Assembly: GCA_903845065.1 (NCBI GenBank)
Contig: CAIMWH010000279.1
Coordinates: 1 to 33,137 of the forward strand
Length of the DNA stretch: 33,137 bases
Direction: 5' to 3'
DNA from: an uncultured Rhodospirillales bacterium
GTDB taxonomy: Bacteria > Pseudomonadota > Alphaproteobacteria > Acetobacterales > Acetobacteraceae
Below, in pieces: positions 16,456 to 25,100 of this stretch (within the stretch, counting starts at the first letter, position 1; every line of letters begins with the position of its first letter). Position numbers and translations under genes: made by a program. The notes under the pieces are model-generated. The model saw only the letters and a program-made list of their open reading frames with translations. It had not been told where the DNA came from and did no database searches.

Positions 16456-18330
16456 ATGACCGCACCCCACGCCGCCGGCCGTTCCCATATTCCGGGCCGC
16501 CCGGTGGCGTGGGGGCACGTTGTCCGCTTTGCCCTGCTGTTCTGCGAGATCGCCGCGGCCGTGCTGCTGGTGGCCGATCTCAGCGTGGTTTCCGTCTCGG
16601 TGCTGGTGCGGCACTTCTTCGAGGCGCCGCTGGTGTGGAGCGACGATATCGCGCGCACCCTGCTGCTTGCCGTCACCTTCCTCGGGGCCGCCGCCGCCTT
16701 GGCCCATGGCGACAACGCCGGCGTCACGTTCTTCGTCGATCGCCTGCCGCCGCATCTGCGTCGCCGGACGGACGCGCTGATCGCGGTGATCATCGCCGTC
16801 GTGGCCGCCGCCTTGTGCTGGAACACCTATGTGCTGGTGTTGGATACGGCCGGGCAGACCGTCGGCGCCGGTATTCCGCAGGAACTGTTCTTCGCGCCGC
16901 TGTGCCTGGCCGGGGCGGCGATGACGATTTTCGCGCTTGATGCGCTGTTTGCCTACAGCCTGCGCGAAGTGGCCGCCGCCGCCGGCATCTGCCTTGCCAT
17001 CGCGGTGGTGTGGTTCGCCTGGTCCGCCCTGGCGCCCGATGCGCTGCCGCCGGTGCCGTTGATGATGGCGCTCGCCTTTGTCGGCTCGCTGGTCATCGGA
17101 CTGCCGATCGCCTTCGTGCTGGCTTTGTCTGCCCTGGTGTTCATCTGGTGTGGTGACATGCTGCCAGGCGAAATCTTCGCCCAGCAGATGGCGCGCGGCA
17201 TCGACAACTTCGTGCTGCTCGCGGTGCCGTTCTTCATCCTGGTGGGATACCTGATGGAGGCGAACGGCATGTCCGTCCGGCTCATCTCGCTGCTTCAGCG
17301 CGGCGCCGGGCGGCTGCGTGGCGGGCTCGATGTGGTGATGGTGCTGAGCATGGTGGTGTTTTCGGGCATCTCGGGTTCGAAGATGGCGGACATCGCGGCG
17401 GTTGGTTCCGTGCTGGTGCCGGCTGCCCGCAAATCCGGCCAGAAGCCGGGCGAGGCGGTGGCGCTGCTGGCCGCTTCCGCCGTGATGGCCGAAACCATCC
17501 CGCCCTGCGTGAACCTCATCATCCTTGGCTTCGTCACCAACCTCTCGATCGGTGGCCTGTTCATGGCGGGGCTGCTGCCCTCGGCGCTGATGGCGGCGGC
17601 GCTCATCGGCATGTCGATCCTGCTGGGCAAGCGGACGGCGGCGGCGGCCATCGTCGGTGGTGAGCAGGCTTCGGGCATGTGGACCAGCGGGCTCGCCGCG
17701 GTCGGGCTGATCGTGCTGATTTTCGGCGGCTACCGCTCGGGGTTCGCCACCGCCACCGAAATCTCCGCCTTCGCCGTGGTCTATGCGCTGGTGGTTGGCG
17801 GCGTGCTGTTTCGCGAGATGAGCTGGCGCACGGCGATGGCGGTGATCCGGCATACCGCGGTGCGCTCCGGCATGGTGCTGTTCATTGTCGCCGCCGCGCA
17901 GAGCCTTGCCTATACGCTGACCCTCCAGCAGATCCCGCACGTGATCGCCGAGGTCCTGGTTTCGCTGTCGGCCGCGCATGGGGCCTGGCTGTTCCTGCTG
18001 CTGTCGATCGTGATCCTCATCGTGATGGGCTCGGTACTGGAAGGGGCTGCGGCGCTGATCATCTTCGGCCCGCTGCTGATGCCGGTGGCGCGCCAGCTTG
18101 GCGTCGATCCGCTGCACTACGGCATCATCCTGGTGATCGGCATGGGCATCGGCCTGTTCGCCCCGCCGCTCGGCCTCGGGCTCTACGGTGCCTGTCTCAT
18201 CGGCGGGGTGAAACTGGAGGATACCGCCTGGCCGATCATGAAGTATCTCGGCGTGCTGCTGCTCTGCCTCATCGCCATCGCGTTCGTCCCCGAGCTCAGC
18301 ACTGCCTTACCCCGCGCCCTCGGCTACTGA
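16456..18330 (+). CDS. TRAP transporter fused permease (DctQ-DctM)
   Basis: This 624-residue fused TRAP membrane component has a DctQ part at residues about 15-180 and a DctM part after a linker rich in hydrophobic residues. DctM landmarks are [44 protein letters not shown] and [25 protein letters not shown] chose the ATG at 16456 because it lies four bases after the dctP stop. The frame upstream overlaps dctP. The DctM half is clearly related to the other fused permease in this window (same motifs in the same order), so both belong to one TRAP subfamily although they sit in separate operons. Confidence 0.95.
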   Translation: MTAPHAAGRSHIPGRPVAWGHVVRFALLFCEIAAAVLLVADLSVVSVSVLVRHFFEAPLVWSDDIARTLLLAVTFLGAAAALAHGDNAGVTFFVDRLPPHLRRRTDALIAVIIAVVAAALCWNTYVLVLDTAGQTVGAGIPQELFFAPLCLAGAAMTIFALDALFAYSLREVAAAAGICLAIAVVWFAWSALAPDALPPVPLMMALAFVGSLVIGLPIAFVLALSALVFIWCGDMLPGEIFAQQMARGIDNFVLLAVPFFILVGYLMEANGMSVRLISLLQRGAGRLRGGLDVVMVLSMVVFSGISGSKMADIAAVGSVLVPAARKSGQKPGEAVALLAASAVMAETIPPCVNLIILGFVTNLSIGGLFMAGLLPSALMAAALIGMSILLGKRTAAAAIVGGEQASGMWTSGLAAVGLIVLIFGGYRSGFATATEISAFAVVYALVVGGVLFREMSWRTAMAVIRHTAVRSGMVLFIVAAAQSLAYTLTLQQIPHVIAEVLVSLSAAHGAWLFLLLSIVILIVMGSVLEGAAALIIFGPLLMPVARQLGVDPLHYGIILVIGMGIGLFAPPLGLGLYGACLIGGVKLEDTAWPIMKYLGVLLLCLIAIAFVPELSTALPRALGY

Positions 18331-18332
18331 CC

Positions 18333-18375
18333 CGCACCCCCCTTGCACCGCGCCCCGGGTTCGGGCTTGGGTGCG
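18333..18375 (+). repeat. Nested inverted repeats between dctQM and the FAD oxidoreductase gene
   Basis: An outer stem pairs CGCACCC (18333-18339) with GGGTGCG (18369-18375). An inner stem pairs CCCG (18354-18357) with CGGG (18362-18365). The structure ends six bases before the GGAGG ribosome site of the next gene. There is no U-run. It may adjust expression within the operon. Confidence 0.4.
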
Positions 18376-18391
18376 TCCACGGAGGACGATG

Positions 18392-19510
18392 ATGGAAGAC
18401 GTGGATGTGGTGGTGGCGGGTGCCGGCGTGGTCGGCATCGCGGTGGCGCGTGCCCTGGCGCAGGCCGGGCGCGACGTGCTTGTGCTCGATGCCGCCGAGG
18501 GGATCGGCACGGGCACCTCCAGCCGCAACAGCGAGGTGATCCACGCGGGCATCTATTACCCCAAGGGCAGCCTGATGGCGCGCTTCTGCGTTGAGGGCCG
18601 GCGGATGCTCTACGCCTTCTGCGCCGAGCGCGGCGTGGCGCACACCAATTGCGGCAAGCTCATCGTCGCCACCTCGCTGGCCGAGAACGAGATGCTGGCC
18701 GGCATCAAGGCGCGTGCGGAAGCCAACGGTGTGGAAGGGATGCGCCTGCTCAGCGCTGCCGAGGCGCAGGCGATGGAGCCCAACCTCGCCTGCACCGCGG
18801 CCCTGCTGTCCCCCACCACCGGAGTGGTCGACAGCCATGCCTACATGCTGGCGCTGCAAGGCGAAGCCGAACACGCCGGGGCGATGTTCGTCTTCCATAG
18901 CCCGATCAGCGGTGGACGCGTGACCGATGCCGGGATCGAGCTTGATGTGGGGGGCGCCGAGCCGATAGCGCTGCGCTGCAAGCTGTTCATCAATTCCGCA
19001 GGGCTTGCCGCACCCGCCCTCGCGCGCTCCATCACCGGCATTCCGCGCCAACTCATCCCGCAGGGATACTATGCCAAGGGCAACTACTTCACCCTCACCG
19101 GCAAATCTCCGTTCTCCCGGCTGATCTATCCCGTGCCGGTTCCGGGCGGCCTCGGCGTGCACCTCACCATTGACCTTGGCGGTCAGGCGCGGTTCGGGCC
19201 TGATGTGGAGTGGATCGAGCCAAGCGCTGACGGCAGCCTCGATTACGCCGTGAACCCTGCCCGTTGCGACAGTTTCTATGACGCGGTGCGGCGCTACTGG
19301 CCCGACCTTAGGGACGGTGCCCTGCAACCGGGCTACGCCGGCATCCGTCCGAAAATTGTTCCCAAGGGCGCGCCGGGGCAGGATTTCGTCATCCAGGGCA
19401 GCACCGTGCATGCCATCCCGTCGCTGGTGAACCTGTTCGGCATCGAGAGCCCCGGCCTCACCGCTGGCATCGCCATCGCGGCCCATGTGGCGGAGATGGT
19501 GGCGGGGTAG
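18392..19510 (+). CDS. FAD-dependent 2-hydroxyacid oxidoreductase, LhgO-like (DAO family)
   Basis: This is a flavoprotein of the D-amino-acid-oxidase/glycerol-3-phosphate-dehydrogenase superfamily, 372 residues. The FAD-binding [10 protein letters not shown] motif is at the N-terminus, followed by [20 protein letters not shown], the hallmark of L-2-hydroxyglutarate oxidase-type proteins. Later come KGNYFTL and the C-terminal GYAGIRPK and [11 protein letters not shown] segments. Relatives oxidise L-2-hydroxyglutarate or similar 2-hydroxy acids and pass electrons to oxygen or quinone. Two adjacent ATGs exist (18389 and 18392). The second is six bases from GGAGG and fits better. With the TRAP genes directly upstream, the probable task is oxidation of the imported hydroxy acid. 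Confidence 0.88.
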   Translation: MEDVDVVVAGAGVVGIAVARALAQAGRDVLVLDAAEGIGTGTSSRNSEVIHAGIYYPKGSLMARFCVEGRRMLYAFCAERGVAHTNCGKLIVATSLAENEMLAGIKARAEANGVEGMRLLSAAEAQAMEPNLACTAALLSPTTGVVDSHAYMLALQGEAEHAGAMFVFHSPISGGRVTDAGIELDVGGAEPIALRCKLFINSAGLAAPALARSITGIPRQLIPQGYYAKGNYFTLTGKSPFSRLIYPVPVPGGLGVHLTIDLGGQARFGPDVEWIEPSADGSLDYAVNPARCDSFYDAVRRYWPDLRDGALQPGYAGIRPKIVPKGAPGQDFVIQGSTVHAIPSLVNLFGIESPGLTAGIAIAAHVAEMVAG

Positions 19511-19569
19511 CCAACCCGGGTCGCGCGCAGCAGACTGCGGGCGACCCGTCGTCCAAGGAACGCCCCGGC

Positions 19570-20760
19570 ATGAACGCCGCGCCTGAACGCCCTGCCCCCG
19601 ATATCCGCGCCCGCGCCGTGGCACCGGCGATCGCCGCCGCCGCCGATCGCATCGAGGCCGGCTGCGAACTGCCGCCCGATCTGCTGGATGCGCTGCACGC
19701 CGCCGCTTTGTTCCGCGCCTTGCTGCCGCGTGCCCTCGGTGGCGACGAGGCGCGGCCGGCCACCTATGTGCGCATGATGGAGACCATCGCGGCGGCTGAT
19801 GCCTCCACCGCCTGGTGCATCGGGCAGAACTCGGGGTGTTCGATGGCGGCGGCCTACATGCGCCCCGACATCGCCCGCGAAATCTGGGGCGGCGATCCGC
19901 GCGCCGCCCTCGCCTGGGGCGCCGGGCCGCAGGGGCGTGCCCATGTGGTGCCCGGCGGCTATAGGGTCAGCGGAAAATGGGAGTTCGCCTCGGGCGGCCG
20001 CCACGCGACCTGGATCGGCGGCCACTCGCGCATCATCGAGTCCGACGGCAGCATGCGCCGTTGGGCCGAGGGCGCGCAGAAGGGCGAACTCATCGAACGC
20101 AGCATGCTGATGCCGAAATCGGCCGTCACCATGCATGCCAACTGGAACCCCATGGGCCTGCGCGGCACCGGCAGCGACACCTACGAGGTGACGGATCTGT
20201 TCGTGCCGGAGGAATACACTGTCATCCGCGACAATCCGCCCGATCGCCGCGAGGCGGGGGCGCTTTATTGCTTCACCACCACGCATCTCTACGCTTCCGG
20301 CTTCGGCGCGGTGGCTCTCGGTATTGCTCGTGGCGCGCTTGAGGCTTTCGCCGCCCTCGCCCAGGAAAAGACCCCGCAAGCCAGCACCCGCATGATGCGG
20401 GACAGCCACCACGTGCAAACCCAGATGGCCCTCGCCTCCGCCAAACTCGGCGCCGCGCGCGCGCTGCTGATCACGACACTCGAGGAAATATGGGACAGCG
20501 CCGCCAGCACCGGTGCGCTCACCACCGACGAGCGGATGCGCATTCGGCTGGCAGCTACCTTCGCCACCCACCAGGCGCGGGAGGTGGTGGATTTCGCCTA
20601 CCACGAGGCCGGCGCCACCGCGATTTTCCCTGGCCAGCCGTTCGAACGCCGCTTCCGCGACATCAACACCGTCACCCAGCAGGTGCAGGCGCGGGCCACC
20701 CATTTCGAAACCGTCGGCGCCCATCTGCTTGGGCTGCAACCGCCGCTGCGGTTCGTCTGA
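19570..20760 (+). CDS. Acyl-CoA dehydrogenase-fold flavoprotein (flavin monooxygenase-like)
   Basis: This 396-residue protein resembles the group D flavin monooxygenase branch of the acyl-CoA dehydrogenase fold (HsaA/DszC-like) more than true beta-oxidation enzymes. It has LLPRALGGDEA, AADASTAWCIGQNSG, a mid-domain GGYRVSGKWEFASGGRHATW, WNPMGLRGTGSDTYEV, and a C-terminal RFRDINTVTQQVQARATHFETVGAHLLG. Those GTGSDTY and DINTVTQQ blocks are typical of that branch. Relatives use reduced flavin from a separate reductase, and none is encoded nearby. It is the last gene of the TRAP operon, 59 bases after the LhgO-like gene, and its stop lies one base from the stop of the convergent MFS gene. Confidence 0.82.
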   Translation: MNAAPERPAPDIRARAVAPAIAAAADRIEAGCELPPDLLDALHAAALFRALLPRALGGDEARPATYVRMMETIAAADASTAWCIGQNSGCSMAAAYMRPDIAREIWGGDPRAALAWGAGPQGRAHVVPGGYRVSGKWEFASGGRHATWIGGHSRIIESDGSMRRWAEGAQKGELIERSMLMPKSAVTMHANWNPMGLRGTGSDTYEVTDLFVPEEYTVIRDNPPDRREAGALYCFTTTHLYASGFGAVALGIARGALEAFAALAQEKTPQASTRMMRDSHHVQTQMALASAKLGAARALLITTLEEIWDSAASTGALTTDERMRIRLAATFATHQAREVVDFAYHEAGATAIFPGQPFERRFRDINTVTQQVQARATHFETVGAHLLGLQPPLRFV

Positions 20761-20761
20761 G

Positions 20762-22279
20762 CTACCGGCGCGGCGCTCCGGCACGCCGCATCAGTGCGAG
20801 CAGCACCAGTGTCGGTATGGTCACCCAGGTCATCAGCAGGAAATCGTCATTGTAGGCCACGATCAGCGCCTGACGGTTGATCATCTGGTCCAGCGCTGCG
20901 GCGCCGTGGATGGTGCTGGGGTCCAGCGCCCGCGCCACCGCGCCGTTGCCGTGCAGGAGGCGGTTGAACGGATGCGCCACCTCGGACAGTACGCCGTGCA
21001 CCACCTGTGCGTTGCGGGTGAGCGAGAACGAGGTGATGGAGATGCCCACCGCCGCCCCGATATTGCGGAACAGGCTCAGCAGCGCCGCCCCGTCGGCCCT
21101 GAACTGGGCGGGCAGCGTGGCGTAGGCAATCACCGATAACGGGTTGAAAATCCACCCCATGCCGAAGCCTTGCAGCACCAGCGTGACCAGCAACTGCTTC
21201 TGCGAGATATCGGGCGTCCACCCGCTCATGCTGTAGAGCGTGCTTGCCAGTACCACCACGCCCACCGTCATGAACACGCGCGCGTCGACCCGGCTGCCGT
21301 ATTTCCCCGCCAGGATCATCGCCACCATGGTGCCGAGCCCGCGCGGCGCCATCGCCAGGCCGGCCGTCTGCACCGGGTAGCCGGCGAGGTTTTCGAGGTA
21401 GGGGGCCAGCAACGCGGAACTCGCCATCAGCACCATGCCGGTGGTGGCCATGATGAGCATCGCGGAGGTGAAGTTGCGGTCCTTGAAAATCTCGGGCGGA
21501 ATGAAGGACTTCTTGGCGGTGAACATGTGCACCAGGAACAGATACGTCCCGAGCCCCGCCAACACGCACTCCACGACGATTTCGCGCGATGTGAACCAGT
21601 CCTGCTCCTGGCCGCGATCCAGCATCAGTTGCAGGCTGCCGAGGGCCACGCCGAGCACGGCAAATCCGGTCCAGTCGAACCGCAGGGTATCGTTGGGCGA
21701 GGATTTCGGCAGGAACAACGCCAGTCCGGTTACCGCCAGCAGCCCGAACGGCAGGTTGACGTAGAACACCCAGCGCCAGTTGTACACATCGGTCAGCCAG
21801 CCGCCGATGGTCGGCCCCGATATCGGCCCCACCATCACGCCCAGCCCCCAGATCGCCATCGCCTGCGGGCGTTTCTCGACCGGGTAGATATCCAGCATGA
21901 TCGCCTGGCACAGCGGCACCAGGGCGGCGCCGAAGCTCCCCTGCAAAATGCGGAACAGCACCATTTGCGGCAGCGACTGCGCCGCGCCGCACATCATCGA
22001 GGTGATGGTGAAGCCGATCAGGCAAATCATGAACAACCGCTTGCGGCCGAACCGTGCCGCCATCCAACCCACCGGCGCGGTCATGATGGCGGAGGCGATC
22101 ACGTAGGAGGTCAGCACCCAGGTGATCTGGTCCAGCGTGCTGTCCAGGCTCGACTGCATGTAGGGCAGTGCCACGTTGGCGATGGTGGAGTCGAGCACCT
22201 GCATCAGCGTCGCCACCATCACGCAGCCGGTGATGAGGGCGCGATGCTTCACCGCGGGAGCGCGTGCAGGCTCCACCAT
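20762..22279 (-). CDS. DHA2 family MFS drug exporter (EmrB/QacA type)
   Basis: This 505-residue inner-membrane exporter is of the 14-helix drug:H+ antiporter-2 family. The start of helix 1 reads MQVLDSTIANVALPYMQ (motif D1 of DHA2 proteins), motif A appears as GWMAARFGRKRLF, and motif C as GPISGPTIGGWL. I chose the ATG at 22279 because AAGGAA precedes it by five bases; the upstream part of the frame is not conserved-looking. Such EmrB-like pumps usually work with an EmrA membrane-fusion partner, which is absent here. The gene is divergent from the binding-protein gene at 22423, and the shared spacer holds a sigma-54 promoter facing the other way. Confidence 0.93.
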   Translation of the reverse strand: MVEPARAPAVKHRALITGCVMVATLMQVLDSTIANVALPYMQSSLDSTLDQITWVLTSYVIASAIMTAPVGWMAARFGRKRLFMICLIGFTITSMMCGAAQSLPQMVLFRILQGSFGAALVPLCQAIMLDIYPVEKRPQAMAIWGLGVMVGPISGPTIGGWLTDVYNWRWVFYVNLPFGLLAVTGLALFLPKSSPNDTLRFDWTGFAVLGVALGSLQLMLDRGQEQDWFTSREIVVECVLAGLGTYLFLVHMFTAKKSFIPPEIFKDRNFTSAMLIMATTGMVLMASSALLAPYLENLAGYPVQTAGLAMAPRGLGTMVAMILAGKYGSRVDARVFMTVGVVVLASTLYSMSGWTPDISQKQLLVTLVLQGFGMGWIFNPLSVIAYATLPAQFRADGAALLSLFRNIGAAVGISITSFSLTRNAQVVHGVLSEVAHPFNRLLHGNGAVARALDPSTIHGAAALDQMINRQALIVAYNDDFLLMTWVTIPTLVLLALMRRAGAPRR

Positions 22280-22312
22280 GGCCGTTCCTTCATCGGTGCT
22301 GCGTGAGAGGTA

Positions 22313-22334
22313 TGGTCTTTCGCCGGGCAAACCA
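22313..22334. promoter_or_regulatory. Interrupted dyad upstream of the sigma-54 promoter
   Basis: TGGTCTTT (22313-22320) and AAACCA (22329-22334) are complementary apart from one bulged base, with an eight-base centre. The centre lies about 78 bases before the predicted sigma-54 start, where activators of such promoters or a local repressor of the divergent MFS gene could bind. It does not match the NtrC consensus. Confidence 0.25.
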
Positions 22335-22375
22335 AGTCCGATAGTGTGACCCCAGCCATTCGGCCGCCGACCCCC

Positions 22376-22391
22376 TGGCACATCGCTTGCT
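22376..22391 (+). promoter_or_regulatory. Sigma-54 (RpoN) -24/-12 promoter of the binding-protein/amidohydrolase operon
   Basis: TGGCAC (22376-22381), five bases, then TTGCT (22387-22391). The GG and GC dinucleotides are exactly ten bases apart, as required for RpoN. This matches the consensus TGGCAC-N5-TTGCW at every position. Transcription would start near 22402, just before the AAGGAG ribosome site (22409-22414) and the ATG at 22423. RpoN promoters in proteobacteria often serve nitrogen scavenging, which suits the deaminase and amidase genes around it. Confidence 0.8.
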
Positions 22392-22422
22392 AGTTTTCCT
22401 GTACCACCAAGGAGAAGCCCGC

Positions 22423-23415
22423 ATGATCGCCGCACGCTTCATTCTCGCCGCCCTGCTGCTGGCCGCCGCGCCGGCGATGGCGGAAACCAAACTCTCCTTC
22501 GGCACCGACTGGCTGGCCGAGGCCGAGCATGGCGGGTTCTACCAGGCCGTCGCGATGGGCTTCTACAAGAAGCATGGCCTCGACGTGACCATCCGCATGG
22601 GCGGCCCCGGCACCAATGCGCCGCAGATGGTGGCGGCCGGGGTGACGGACCTGCAGATGACCTCGGGCAGTTTCGGCGCGCTGAATATGGTGCAGCAGGA
22701 TGTGCCGGTGCTGGCGGTGGCCGCCTATTTCCAGAAGGACCCGCAGGTGCTGATTTCGCACCCCGGCACCGGCAATGACTCGCTGGCCGAGATGAAGGGC
22801 AAGCCGATCATGATCTCGGCCGGCGCCCGCAGCGGCTATTGGCTGTTCCTCAAGGCGAAATTTGGTTTCAGCGATACCCAGATCAAGCCGTACAACTTCT
22901 CCATGGCGCCGTTCCTGGCCGACAAATCGGCGATCCAGCAGGGTTTCATCTCCTCCGAGCCGTTCCAGATCGAGCGGCAGAGCGGCGAGAAGCCCCTGGT
23001 TCACCTGCTCGCCGACAACGGCTATGCCAACTATTCCAACCTCGTGCTGGCCACCCGCAAGATGGTGACCGAGAAGCCCGAGATCGTGCGCGCCTTCATC
23101 GAGGCCTCCACGGAGGGCTGGTACAGCTACCTCTATGGGGACCCGGCGCCGGGCAATGCGCTGATCCGGGCGGCCAACAAGGACATGACGCAGGAGACCA
23201 TCGACAACTCCATCAAGGTGATGAAGCAATACGGGATCGCCGATTCCGGTGACAGCCTCACCCTCGGCCTCGGCGCCATGAGCGAGGCGCGGTGGAAATC
23301 GTTCTATGACACCATGACCGAAGCCGGCCTCTACAAGCCCGGGCTCGACTGGCACCGCGCCTTCACGCTGGATTTCGTCAATGTGAAATACGGCATGGAG
23401 ATGAAGCCGAAATAA
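22423..23415 (+). CDS. ABC transporter substrate-binding protein, NMT1/THI5-like (SsuA/THI5 superfamily)
   Basis: This 330-residue periplasmic binding protein has a Sec signal peptide at residues 1-18 (IAARFILAALLLAAAPAMA). The diagnostic DWLAEAEHGGFYQAVAMGFYKKHGLDV segment of THI5/NMT1-type proteins, which bind pyrimidines, sulfonates or small heterocycles, comes directly after it. The later EKPEIVRAFIEASTEGW block is also typical. AAGGAG lies eight bases before the ATG. The gene follows a near-perfect sigma-54 promoter, and its stop overlaps the amidohydrolase start (TAATG). The matching ATPase and permease genes are about 4 kb further on (27626-29183), which suggests one importer split over two transcription units. 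The ligand is unknown; a nitrogen-containing ring is my inference. Confidence 0.92.
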   Translation: MIAARFILAALLLAAAPAMAETKLSFGTDWLAEAEHGGFYQAVAMGFYKKHGLDVTIRMGGPGTNAPQMVAAGVTDLQMTSGSFGALNMVQQDVPVLAVAAYFQKDPQVLISHPGTGNDSLAEMKGKPIMISAGARSGYWLFLKAKFGFSDTQIKPYNFSMAPFLADKSAIQQGFISSEPFQIERQSGEKPLVHLLADNGYANYSNLVLATRKMVTEKPEIVRAFIEASTEGWYSYLYGDPAPGNALIRAANKDMTQETIDNSIKVMKQYGIADSGDSLTLGLGAMSEARWKSFYDTMTEAGLYKPGLDWHRAFTLDFVNVKYGMEMKPK

Positions 23416-24650
23416 TGGACCGCATCCTCGCCGACGCCACGCTGCCGGACGGCAGCCGCACCGATATCGCCCTGATAGGTGGCCGCATCGCCGCCATCGG
23501 CCCGCGCTGCGGTGGGGACCTGCCGCGCCAACCCCTGGCCGGGCGCATGGTCTGGCCAGGCTTTGTCGATGTGCACACCCATCTCGACAAAGGCCATGTC
23601 TGGCCCCGCGCCGAGAACCCCGACGGCAGCTTCCAGGGCGCCCTGGCCGCTGTGGGCGCCGATCGGCGGGCGCATTGGACGGCCGACGATGTCTATCGCC
23701 GCTTCGAGTTCGGCCTGCGCTGCGCCTATGCCCACGGCACCGTCGCCATCCGCACCCATATCGACAGCCTCGATCCGCAATACCGCGTCAGTTGGCCGAT
23801 TTTCGCCGAACTGCGTGAGGCCTGGCGCGGCCGGATCGCCCTGCAAGGCGCCGCCATCGTCGGCATCGCCCTTCTTGATGATGACGCCTACGCCCAAAGC
23901 CTGGCCGCTTGCCTGCGCGAGCATGGCGGCATCATGGGCGGGGTGATCTACCCGATGGATGATCTCGCCCCCCGCATTGCCCGCCTCATCGCCCTTTGCC
24001 TGCAACACGACCTGCAACTTGATGTCCACATCGACGAAACTCTCGATCCCGGCGCTCGCTCGCTCCCCATCCTGGCCGAAACCGCGCTGCGCATGGGCTA
24101 CGCTCGGCCCATCACAGTCGGCCATTGTTGCAGCCTCTCCGTGCAGGACGACGCCGAAATCGCCCGCACGCTGGACCTCATGGTGGCGGCGCGGATGCAG
24201 GTGGTGAGCCTGCCGATGTGCAACCTCTACCTCCAGGACCGCGCCCCCGCCCGCACCCCGCGCCGCCGTGGCGTCACCCTTCTGCACGAACTCGCCGTCG
24301 CCGGTATCCCGGTGGCGCTGGCCAGCGACAACTGCCGGGACCCGTTCTACGCCTATGGCGACCACGACATGCTGGAGGTGTTCCGCGAGGCTACCCGCAT
24401 CGCCCATCTCGATCGCCCCACCGGCACCTGGCCCAACGCCGTCACCCAAACCCCCGCCGACATGATGAGCATCGCGGCCGGCCGCATCGCCGTGGGCGCC
24501 GTTGCAGACCTGGTGATCTTCAAGGCCCGCACCATCAACGAACTGCTCAGCCGCCCGCAGTCCGACCGGATGGTGCTGCGCGCCGGCGTGCCGATCGACA
24601 CCAGCCTGCCGGACTATGCCGAACTGGACGACTTGCTCGCCGGGGCCTGA
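23415..24650 (+). CDS. Cytosine deaminase-like amidohydrolase (CodA family)
   Basis: This 411-residue metal-dependent hydrolase of the amidohydrolase superfamily deaminates or opens ring amidines and amides in its relatives. The metal site is complete: His54 and His56 (VHTHLDKGH), His205 with catalytic Glu208 (HIDE), His237 (GHCC) and Asp305 (ASDNCRDPFYAYGD). The spacing follows E. coli CodA to within one or two residues. Cytosine is the reference substrate, but close relatives act on creatinine, isoguanine and other N-heterocycles, so substrate is open. Its ATG overlaps the binding-protein stop by one base, which implies that the imported compound is its substrate or precursor. The stop lies eight bases from the stop of the convergent cupin gene. 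Confidence 0.9.
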   Translation: MDRILADATLPDGSRTDIALIGGRIAAIGPRCGGDLPRQPLAGRMVWPGFVDVHTHLDKGHVWPRAENPDGSFQGALAAVGADRRAHWTADDVYRRFEFGLRCAYAHGTVAIRTHIDSLDPQYRVSWPIFAELREAWRGRIALQGAAIVGIALLDDDAYAQSLAACLREHGGIMGGVIYPMDDLAPRIARLIALCLQHDLQLDVHIDETLDPGARSLPILAETALRMGYARPITVGHCCSLSVQDDAEIARTLDLMVAARMQVVSLPMCNLYLQDRAPARTPRRRGVTLLHELAVAGIPVALASDNCRDPFYAYGDHDMLEVFREATRIAHLDRPTGTWPNAVTQTPADMMSIAAGRIAVGAVADLVIFKARTINELLSRPQSDRMVLRAGVPIDTSLPDYAELDDLLAGA

Positions 24651-24658
24651 GCGGCGGT

Positions 24659-25087
24659 TCAGCCGTGAACGCGGCCGAGAACCGCGAGATCCTCGTCATC
24701 GAGCGCGCTGCGCACGCCGGAGCGGATCAGCGCGGTGAACCCGTCATCCGGCACCATCATCGTCAGGCAATACAACCGGCCCGGCCCGGTGTTCTCCAGC
24801 GCATGCTCGGCCCCCGGCTTGAGCAGCAGCGCATCCCCGCTCGCCACCGGCACTGTCTTGCCGGCGCAGGTCGCGAGCCCCTCGCCCTTGAGGATGAAGA
24901 AGAACTCCTGCCCCACCGGATGCATGTTGGGTGGCGTCTTGCCGCCCACATCGAAAATCTCGACGCAGGCGATGAAACTCGCCCCATCGGCGTCGGGATC
25001 GAAAATCAGCGCCAGCCGGTTGCTGTCGGCCGGATTGATTTTCCAGGCCTCATAGTTCCGGGCGGTCTTGGCAATCGCGGGTTCCAT
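24659..25087 (-). CDS. Small cupin domain protein
   Basis: This 142-residue single-domain cupin has motif 1 reading NMHPVGQEFFFILKGEG (metal-type His and Glu), then AGKTVPVASGDALLLKPGAEHALENTG, which contains the second His of motif 2. The fold may bind a metal and act as a dioxygenase, isomerase or effector sensor; the sequence does not decide. AGGAGG lies six bases before the ATG at 25087 and only three before the ATG at 25090, so I chose 25087. It is 13 bases downstream of the isochorismatase-family gene on the same strand and probably co-transcribed with it. Confidence 0.85.
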   Translation of the reverse strand: MEPAIAKTARNYEAWKINPADSNRLALIFDPDADGASFIACVEIFDVGGKTPPNMHPVGQEFFFILKGEGLATCAGKTVPVASGDALLLKPGAEHALENTGPGRLYCLTMMVPDDGFTALIRSGVRSALDDEDLAVLGRVHG

Positions 25088-25100
25088 CATGCGCCTCCTG

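Noticed and set aside
15294-16826. Reading the minus-strand GntR frame as one 781-residue protein
   Set aside because: The frame stays open upstream only because it is antisense to dctP. The GntR homology starts near 15160, and a promoter and palindrome lie between the two genes.
16147-18117. 656-codon minus-strand open frame opposite dctP and dctQM
   Set aside because: Low-complexity His/Gln/Arg-rich translation opposite clear TRAP transporter genes; a high-GC antisense artefact.
22280-22375. NtrC enhancer site upstream of the sigma-54 promoter
   Set aside because: Only a lone GGTGC half-site (22295-22299) is visible, with no matching GCACC partner at the right spacing.
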